Positions 9,196 to 16,169 of a stretch of DNA of 16,169 nucleotides are shown here, one piece after another (within the stretch, counting starts at the first letter, position 1; each line of letters begins with the position of its first letter). The translations under genes and the position numbers were made by a program. The notes beneath the pieces were generated by a model. That model did no database searches. It worked only from the letters and a program-made list of their open reading frames with translations, and was not told the DNA's origin. Origin of the DNA: Ichthyophonus hoferi (lineage: Eukaryota; Opisthokonta; Ichthyosporea; Ichthyophonida; Ichthyophonidae); the NCBI GenBank assembly GCA_002751075.1, contig NAOQ01000498.1, positions 35,339-51,507 on the forward strand. Reading direction: 5' to 3'.

Positions 9196-10790
9196 ATGTT
9201 AAGTAGCATTTAGAATGAAGTTTCATTCGGTAATTAAGAGTTAATTAATTAATGATAATCAATTAATTACATGTTGTCAGTAGTTACAGTAAATTAGGAT
9301 TAGATGTTTAGTGCAGCCTAGAATATAAGTTTACCATGGCTTTAAATAATGTTGGTCATTAATATTCAAGTGCCCATACTGATTGACAATACATGCGTGG
9401 TATGTAGCATCCAAATGATTATTTGAATAATCATTGGACAACTGGTTAATAACAACTTATGCTAAGTAAGTTTCAAAATGATCCTTTAAATATTCAATCG
9501 ACAACATGTTGCTGATAACATGTTATATACCAGTTAGGTTGAGTTATTATTTGATAACATGCTTATCTTAAATGCTTATCACATGGTCCACTAGTATTGA
9601 CTTAAACCAGTTAATATATAACCAGCAATCACCGACTTAGTCTAGATCCTGATTTCATAGTGCATAACAATAAAGTTACGTACATGATATGTGTACATTG
9701 AAAGTAATAGTAATAGTAGTTTAGAAAAAAAATATTTCAACTCCTTTTGTCCCATAATTCCAACGTTAGACAACCACAGCAACCACACCTAAATGGGAAT
9801 CCATAGGGGAAAGGAAACAACGAGTACAGTTCTCTTTCGATACTAGTGATAAGGAAACATCAAGAAATTTATTTAAGAACTTTGATTTTACCAAAAATCC
9901 AGAGTCTAGTAAAGGAGCAGAGAAATGTCATATGCCAGTGACACAGAGTTTGTGATTAGCAGTGAAGATTTCAACAACAATAATAAAGTTTCTGTAGTTA
10001 TTGAAGTTTTCAGTCATCAATATATGCTTAAAGTCTTCTCAAAAATCTTCTTTATTTGTTTTATTAATTATTTACATTATATTTTTTGATTCCCAAGTGG
10101 TACAAAATTATCATTCAGATTTTTTACTAGGAAACCAACCAATCGAGCCTAGTATATTTAAAACTATTAGAGAATATTTGGATAGTGTTTAGTTACAATC
10201 ATGGTGATTTAAATTGTAGTTATTATTCATGTGGTAAGTTGAAGGGAAATGTTTTTTAAGCATCTTTGAAGTCAAAACAATTGGGTCCTACAAGAAAAAC
10301 ACACAAAGGCTTTAGTTTCTACCCTACCTATTGATAAATATCTAGACCTCCTAGAAGAAGAGAGGTATGCTGTACGTTAAATATAATTCAGTACAGCAGA
10401 CACTACTTCTATTTCTTTCTAGTTATGAGTAACCAAGCATTACAAAATGGTGATAGCATTTAAATTGTAATTTAGGGTTTTCACATATAATAGATTTTTA
10501 ATTTTATAATCTGTACTGGCCTGAGCAGACTCCTCCTTGAAATCAAAGGTTATGCACTGAATCTCTTCTGCACTGCTATCTGTTAGAATAAAAGACTGCA
10601 TGACTCACTGCGCAGAAATAACAATGTAAGTTCTCTTTTTTCCGCTTACGGACCAAAGGATTATTTTAGATGGGAATACCTCTTACTCTATACTCAGAAG
10701 TAAAAGAATATATTTAAGTTATTTTTTTTGGTCATTACTTACGAGCTGAGTAGGCATTATATATTCTTCTGCCGACATACTGACCTGCCA
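9196..10790. other. AT-rich spacer with a run of short coding-like frames
   Basis: From 9196 to about 9760 it is AT-rich, with short palindromes such as GATAACATGTTAT, and no gene is seen. From 9770 to about 10380 several short plus-strand frames follow one another: 9770-9955 (no ATG, 61 codons), 9925-10089 (54 codons from ATG) and 10001-10192. A frame ending near 10379 contains LPIDKYLDLLEEERY. They may be remnants of a decayed gene, poorly resolved exons, or chance. No family is recognised. The rest of the stretch, to 10790, shows nothing. Confidence 0.3.
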
Positions 10791-10799
10791 GTATACTAA

Positions 10800-10895
10800 C
10801 TCTCGTCCAACAATGATTCAGGTTCAGGATTCGAACCTTTAAGCCTCTTTGCTAAGCATAGGAGAATATTTCCCTACGCACCACTTACACTACTA
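10800..10895 (-). mobile_element. tRNA-like promoter head, probable tRNA-derived SINE fragment
   Basis: On the minus strand a B box matching the eukaryotic consensus (GGTTCGAATCC, 10837-10827) follows an A-box-like TAGTGTAAGTGGTGCG (10892-10877) at about 40 bases. The T stem has only about three pairs, and no acceptor stem closes around it. This is therefore not a functional tRNA gene. Such a head is typical of tRNA-derived SINEs. The 3' body and any tail were not delimited. Confidence 0.4.
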
Positions 10896-10899
10896 TTTT

Positions 10900-12045
10900 C
10901 GCTCATACTTATTCCCCTATCTTAAGATCGCAGGACGTAGTACTTTAAACATGCCCTCTATTATAATACAAGCAACTATTGGATCTAATTGATCTATGGC
11001 GAGATCGCAATCTAAAACCGCAAGCCAATCGGGATCCTAATACCGAGATTAAATATCTATTTATACGTATCGTACCGCTAACAAAATTTATGAGCCGCAT
11101 CTCCAATCAAATACTTCAATATAGAAATAACCAATCAAATAACGCAATACGAGGTTTGCGACTCTGAATCACCAAATCACTTAATCGTGAAATTGATTAG
11201 TGTTGTAATATTAGCGTAATATTACAGCTCTAAATATATAGAAAGGAACAACAGACAGTTTGTTTTCGTCCCAAATATTATGAAATATGCAGCCTAATGC
11301 TGATAGTAACTCAAATACTTCAACACTATCTTCTTGCTCCATACCAATAGGCTTGGCCCTAGTGGAAATGTTGTTTTCCTCACAAGTTCTCTTGAGATCT
11401 AATCATAACTTGAGCATAGTAAAGCCGGATATAGAGTTTCTTATTCTCTATCACAACTACTGATCCTGACTTGGTTAATGTTGACGCAGATGATTTCCAT
11501 TTGTACATGATAATTGCCTGACCAGCTGTTTCTTATCTCTCCACTATCATAATTTTATTGACCTATGGTGTGCTATATACTCATCTTAATTGTTCTACAA
11601 CCAATAATCAGGATCTAGATTGAATCTGTGTATGCTGATTATATGGTAATTAAATTAGACAAAAACCTGTTGACCATGTTATAATCATTATATTATAGCA
11701 TATTATCTAATAGGAATTCAACATTACTGTTTTTTAGTATGTTTTTATAAACAAGTCCTCCGGTGACTATCCAAAGAATCACTTAAATATTTACAGAAGT
11801 ACCCGGCCACTTTAAACCATAGGCGTGTCTTTATTTATCAGTATCGCCGTCAGATTGGACAAATCTAGTAGGTCTCATTGACCTATCGTGAGTAGGATTA
11901 GACAATAATAATCTGTTCGAAGTTATTGTATGAATTGATTGAATTGGCCAGCATTACAGAATTAAGCACTAGAATCAAAAATAAGTAAATATGGTATACT
12001 ATAGAATAAAGGGAACAAAAGAATGAGCTATAACCATGCAGTGAG
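10900..12045. other. AT-rich spacer with short coding-like frames
   Basis: No gene is supported. A CpG-richer plus frame (10979-11167, 62 codons) contains three CCAATC words. On the minus strand two frames follow each other: 11380-11508 (42 codons from ATG) and 11211-11402 (63 codons, with an internal ATG at 11342). Both have mixed, protein-like composition (for example MEQEDSVEVFELLSALG) but no recognised motif, and overlapping frames on either strand look similarly protein-like. The remainder shows nothing. Confidence 0.3.
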
Positions 12046-12049
12046 CGGG

Positions 12050-12180
12050 ACCGTCATGAGTATCTTGAACAAGAAATTCATTCAAACAACCAATGTTGAT
12101 CCAATCATTTTATAACCCGTTTGTTGCCAACTAATTGTAGCTGATGCCTTTGGAGTTGATAGTCTTGCAATATATAATCC
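12050..12180 (-). mobile_element. Family E fragment, copy E4 (fossil)
   Basis: This is a short match to the 2190-2280 part of E1 and the 4100-4190 part of E3. Seen on the plus strand the shared words are ACAACCAAT, then CCAATCATTT and CTTTGGAGT. On the minus strand it carries QQTGYKMIGSTLVV, aligned with QQVDHEMIGPILVV of E1. It continues weakly towards 12050. It is too short to say which parts are missing. Confidence 0.45.
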
Positions 12181-12184
12181 TATA

Positions 12185-13365
12185 ATAGATTACAGCATTA
12201 TGTAACAGAATATATTGTATTATGTTATAGCATAGTATGGTATTATATGGTCTGTGTCTTATTATATCATATTATAGTACAAATGTTAAGAAGCACAAAC
12301 ATGTACATAAATATAGAAAGGTATCAGTGTATGTTTGATTAATATGCTACATTAAAAATACCCAACTATTTATTGGTTCACCTTTTAAAACCAATAATAA
12401 TAAAATGACTTGCCAACCTATGGAAGACCATTACTAATATTAACAATGGGTTATAATTAAATAATTAAAATATATCAGAATCTATGTAACTTCTATAGAC
12501 TTGTACACAGCTGTTGGGATCTCCAATTCTATGGCTGGTGGTAGTTATAGGTTGTTAGCCAGTGTGCATGATAGCTACTTAATTGGATCTGTTTCCAATA
12601 CTCAGTTGTTGTTTTAGAGGTTTTATTGAAGACTTATAATCCAATTCCCTAAGTAGCTGATTGTAGTAACTATACCTCTATTCAAACTCAAAAGGAATGA
12701 ATGTTTTGAGGCGCTTTGGTGCAAAGGTTGAAATTGTACAATGAGATTGTGCATTTAGTGGAGCTAGGTTGTTATGTAAATAAACGCTATTGTCACTATC
12801 TAATGTCAGTAAGCATTTTTCTAACTTCTTAATGAGTCAGTGGTTTGCAGACTGTCTATTATATACAATAGCTAGTAAATTAGAAAATCACAATAACGAG
12901 GTGTATAGAATCCAAACAATTTTTGTGTACGGATATAAGAACGTCGTATTTTTTGTAACTGCATATGTGTGAGCGGTGCTTTATTATTAGGTTTTGTTTT
13001 GTTTTATACATAGCTTTATTTCTAGGGCTACTCTTTCTAGTTAACATCAAGATTGTTCAGTTCATTCGCTAAAATGAAGCTAATGATAAATTTTCATAAT
13101 AGTTAATCCAACTCATAATGGGTCGAATAGATTTACTACAATTGTCTGATTTTGTTACAATATTTAAATACTATTGGCTTACAACGCCTTATTTTAGGTG
13201 GTGAATTAACTCTTTTCCTTAGCAATGTAATAGTGTTTATATGTTGTATACCATGACAAGAATCGGTCTACTTATTATTCGGGCCAAGATTGAAGTTACT
13301 TATTCACCAGTGATTAGCAATATTGTAACACCATATGACAATAGCAATATTTAAAATAACTTGGA
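12185..13365. other. AT-rich spacer downstream of the lectin gene
   Basis: It contains a short ATTATATTATG tract at about 12190-12285 and unremarkable AT-rich sequence. The plus frame at 12790-12972 (60 codons) has no feature of interest. No gene is seen. Confidence 0.5.
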
Positions 13366-13368
13366 TAT

Positions 13369-13374
13369 TTTATT
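13369..13374 (-). terminator. Candidate polyadenylation signal of the lectin gene
   Basis: AATAAA reads on the minus strand about 180 bases beyond the proposed stop codon at 13557-13559. It fits a short 3' UTR, but the hexamer is common in this composition. Confidence 0.35.
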
Positions 13375-13556
13375 TCAACTACAGCATTGTAATAAGAAAC
13401 GTTTACGTCATTATAGTTGTATATTCCAATGCATCAACCAGATCCAGAGTCTCTTGTCTAATACTCCACTCCAAATACCAATTACCTAAGGTCTTAGGTT
13501 ATGTTTGGCAATTTCAAAAAGACCCATTTGCTAGGCTGGGGCTCATCCGGTCTTGT

Positions 13557-16169
13557 TTATGAAACTGGAAGAATTATGGTTAGAATAAAAAATTGAATAA
13601 ATTGATGGTCAAGCACAGGCTAACATAACTAAATATAATATACCATTAAACATGCCCTCCGTTATTTTTGAAGAAGTGTGTAAAATCAACTCTTCATATA
13701 CAAGTGGCAGGAGCTTCTAATAGAGTCAGAAACAGATATATTGGTTAACTTACCCACAAGGCTGAATCCAAAGACATCTACCTCAGTCAAAGTAAGAATT
13801 CCGTCTTCAGGAGCGGTTCTCAACTGAATCTTCAGTATTTGGCCGGTTGGAGGTTCAGTGCAGGTAATTCGCACATGTAGTTCAGCACCATTAACTAGCA
13901 TAGGGCCACATGGTTTGCCATCCACAGAAACCACAACATTTCCAAGACGATTCAAATAACCACCACGATTAGTGATCTATGGAAATAAATATTGGTTAAA
14001 AACAGTCTCATATATAGCTCTATGAGTAACATGTGTAAAATCAATAAACGCATCCAATACATCTCTATATGCAACGTGAGCAACAAATTCTCTAAATGTA
14101 GAGATTACAAAACCAAATAAACTAAGAGATGTTGCCGAAAGATAAACAAATTCAAATTATTTAACATTCGTATACTAATCATTAGGAATGTATTAAAGCA
14201 TTTATCTGAGCAATATACCTCAACGTAATGGACCAAAACTGGGCCACCCATGTCAACCGTCCACCATGGGTACTGTTGTGAGTTATCTTGGGCAGTGTGG
14301 CTGAATGTACTCATACTTCCATCAATAGCGTTAGAAGCACCATATCCAGCAGGCCAATAAGGTTGACCAGAGGTGGGAGTCCATTCAGAAGACTGTGTTG
14401 CCAAATCTCCAAGTACTGCATAATAGGGTTTTTATTTAGCAAACAAAAACACCTTTACATTCAAAGACCCCGCCTTAAAAAATCAAACTAATACAAATGG
14501 CCACAAACCGTTTCTGTCAAACTTTTGAAAAATGAATACATTGGATACCAATTAATATTACAATATAATAAAGTCAAGTCCAGATATGCATATACATTAA
14601 TATTCTCACATCAGATATCACACCCAAATAAATACCTACATTTAATTTTGGGTATTTCTGGCTTGTCGGCGGTTACTGTATATAAAGTTTGCCTTTGTTA
14701 GAGTATATAAAACAATATACAAGATCATACTAGTACCAGTAAATAAAGTAATCAAAATATATAACTATTGGTTGTCAGTTTTCAGTTATTGTTAAGGAAG
14801 TGTATAAGGCAAAATATCTAAATAATGGCAAGACCTGCCAATAGAGTCAGATTTCAATACATTAGCTAACTTACAGTAATATCCTTCAGTTCCAAACACC
14901 TCGACCTCATTTAAAGTAAGCAATCCTCTAAAAGCAGCATTTTCCAGTTGGATTTTCAGCACTTGGCCAGTTACAGGTGTAGTGCAGTTAATTCGCACAT
15001 GTAGTTTGTTGGCATTAAGTAAGAAACCGCCACAGGGGTAACCATCTACAGTAACCACAACATTTGCAAGACGATACAAAAAACCAGGACGATTGGTGAT
15101 CTATGGGGAAAGAATTATTGATTAAAAACAATTTTAAATATAGTCCTACCCACAACATATGTATAGTATTTAAATAAAATCAGTACATCTCTATGTAAAA
15201 TGTGACCATAGAAAATAATGTAAACAATAAGTTCTGTAAATTCAAATATTACACAACAACATAAACCAAGAAAGGTCACTGAGAGAAATAAATAAATTTA
15301 AACTATTTAACACTTGCATGGCAACTATTAAAAATATATAAAACCATTTATCCAAGCAACATACCTCGATGTAATGGACAGTAATTAATTTACCCATGTC
15401 AACAGCCCACCATGGTTCTACTGATTGATCCAGTGCAGTGTGGCTGAATGTAACAGCATTTCCATCAATAGCATTAGAAGCACCAAATCCAGAAGGAATG
15501 TAATAAGAAGTACCAGGGGGTGGAATCCATTCAGAAGACTGTGTTGCCTTATCTCCAGTTACTGCATAATAAGATGCTTAGTTAGCAAACAAAAACACTT
15601 TTAGATTTAAAGACTTTGCTTTAAAAAATGAAACGCATACAAATGGCTACCAACATTTTATGTCAACCTTTTTGAAAAACAAAGATACAATTGGTGCTAA
15701 TTCATGCTAAAATATAGTAACATTGACTCCAGATAGGAATATACACTAATGATCCCACATCTGATATCACGCTCAAATAAATACTTACGTTTAATTTTGT
15801 GTGGTGCCGCGTTGGATTCTGCATTGAAAGATTACCTTGGTTAGAATATGTTTAAAAATACGAGATCTTGCCAATATCAGTCAGGAAAGTAAACATATTA
15901 TATAACTATTGTTTCCCAGTTTTAGTTTTTGTTGAGAAATTGTGTAAACGACAATCCGTACAGATTGACAGAAACGTTTAATAAAGAATAAGATACAAAT
16001 ACAGTGGTCATACTTACCATGCGTCATTCCAAACACTTTCACGTCACATAAAGAGAGAAATCTCTCAAAATTTGAGGAGCCAACGCCTTGGATCCTCAAC
16101 GCTGTTCCTGATGGATGTTCAGAACACATAATCCGTGTTTTTGTTTGTCCAGAGATAGCTGATATTGGG
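13557..16169 (-). CDS. Multidomain F-type lectin (fucolectin/FTP, F5/8C-like), 3' part of the gene
   Basis: Exons in coding order: 16169-16018 (open at the window edge), 15818-15789, 15561-15365, 15100-14875, 14675-14640, 14415-14219, 13976-13754 and a putative last exon 13564-13557 with a stop. Phases run 1, 1, 0, 1, 1, 0, 1 and the joined frame is open for 355 residues. Two full lectin domains are complete: ATQSSEW, ASNAIDG, FSHTA, PWW.VDMG and VHY[VI]E in one exon, then ITNR, NVVV.VDG, CG and LTL.EV.VFG in the next. A third, more diverged domain end (LSLCDVKVFG) lies at the edge. The family folds as a beta-sandwich that binds fucosylated glycans, usually secreted or at the cell surface. 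The signal peptide lies outside the window. The last 8-base coding exon is the weakest part. An alternative acceptor near 13526 would also stop at once. Confidence 0.85.
13754..14675 (-). repeat. Lectin cassette 1: linker exon plus two half-domain exons
   Basis: The exons are 14675-14640 (36 bases), 14415-14219 (197) and 13976-13754 (223). The linker encodes a stretch ending IPKIK, leading into the start of the domain. It is aligned with cassette 2 at offsets of 1143, 1146, 1124 and 1121 bases at successive boundaries. The introns are also similar: the sequence after the linker donor reads GTATTTATTTG in both copies. The whole cassette was therefore duplicated, not only the coding parts. This is the last domain of the protein. 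Confidence 0.8.
14875..15818 (-). repeat. Lectin cassette 2: linker exon plus two half-domain exons
   Basis: The exons are 15818-15789 (30 bases), 15561-15365 (197) and 15100-14875 (226). The first half-domain exon has exactly the length seen in cassette 1. The linker encodes ESNAAPHKIK and differs from that of cassette 1 at its start, while both end in KIK. Cassette 3, of which only 16169-16018 is visible, ends 1143 bases upstream of the end of cassette 2. Confidence 0.8.

Noticed and set aside
10827-10837. Functional tRNA gene on the minus strand
   Set aside because: The B box is perfect, but the T stem has about three pairs and no acceptor stem forms.
13335-13562. 75-codon plus-strand frame
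   Set aside because: It is antisense to the proposed 3' end of the lectin gene and lacks recognisable features.
14288-14491. 67-codon plus-strand frame
   Set aside because: It is a shadow of the lectin half-domain exon 14415-14219 on the other strand.
15881-16129. 82-codon minus-strand frame taken as a complete small protein
   Set aside because: Only the part from 16018 upwards is lectin coding; the rest reads through a GTAAGT donor into an intron, and the apparent start codon is internal to the exon.

Overview
The window looks like AT-rich invertebrate animal DNA. It has short spliceosomal introns (about 100-230 bases) with GTAAGT- or GTATGT-like donors and pyrimidine-AG acceptors. It also has CCAAT-rich AT spacers, decayed dispersed repeats, and two genes with clear animal-type homologues. 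The phylum cannot be fixed by eye; a sponge or another small-intron marine invertebrate is plausible.

Two multi-exon host genes lie at the ends, and neither shows as one long open frame. On the left, on the plus strand, four exons between 241 and 1217 encode the C-terminal 136 residues of a CCDC115/Vma22-type V-ATPase assembly factor. Its N-terminal exon is not visible and probably lies left of the window. On the right, on the minus strand from the right edge down to about 13557, is the 3' part of a multidomain F-type lectin (fucolectin/FTP, F5/8C-like) gene. Two complete lectin domains and the end of a third are each carried on a repeated three-exon cassette with a period of about 1.12-1.15 kb. 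The cassettes have identical intron phases and similar introns.

The middle holds one convincing single-exon gene at 6236-6628. It encodes a small secreted protein with a signal peptide and six mature cysteines, and I do not recognise it. At 7169-7709 a pair of inverted arms of about 220 bases, roughly 94% identical over the conserved core, flanks a 101-base spacer and could be transcribed as a long hairpin.

Much of the remaining spacer is filled by an old dispersed family with coding-like sequence, here called family E. It is recognised by cross-comparison inside the window: E1 (about 1570-2280, minus), E3 (about 3440-4280, minus), E2 (about 8413-9195, plus) and a fragment E4 (about 12050-12180, minus). 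The copies share a fixed order of peptide-like blocks but are broken, and I could not assign them to a known superfamily. A tRNA-like, SINE-like promoter head lies at about 10800-10895 on the minus strand. Long AT microsatellite tracts lie at 656-822 and 5265-5965.

Nothing suggests that the two end genes act together. One serves V-ATPase assembly in the ER/Golgi, and the other is probably a secreted or surface carbohydrate-binding protein. Splice sites, homology calls and repeat boundaries were all read by eye without alignment software.
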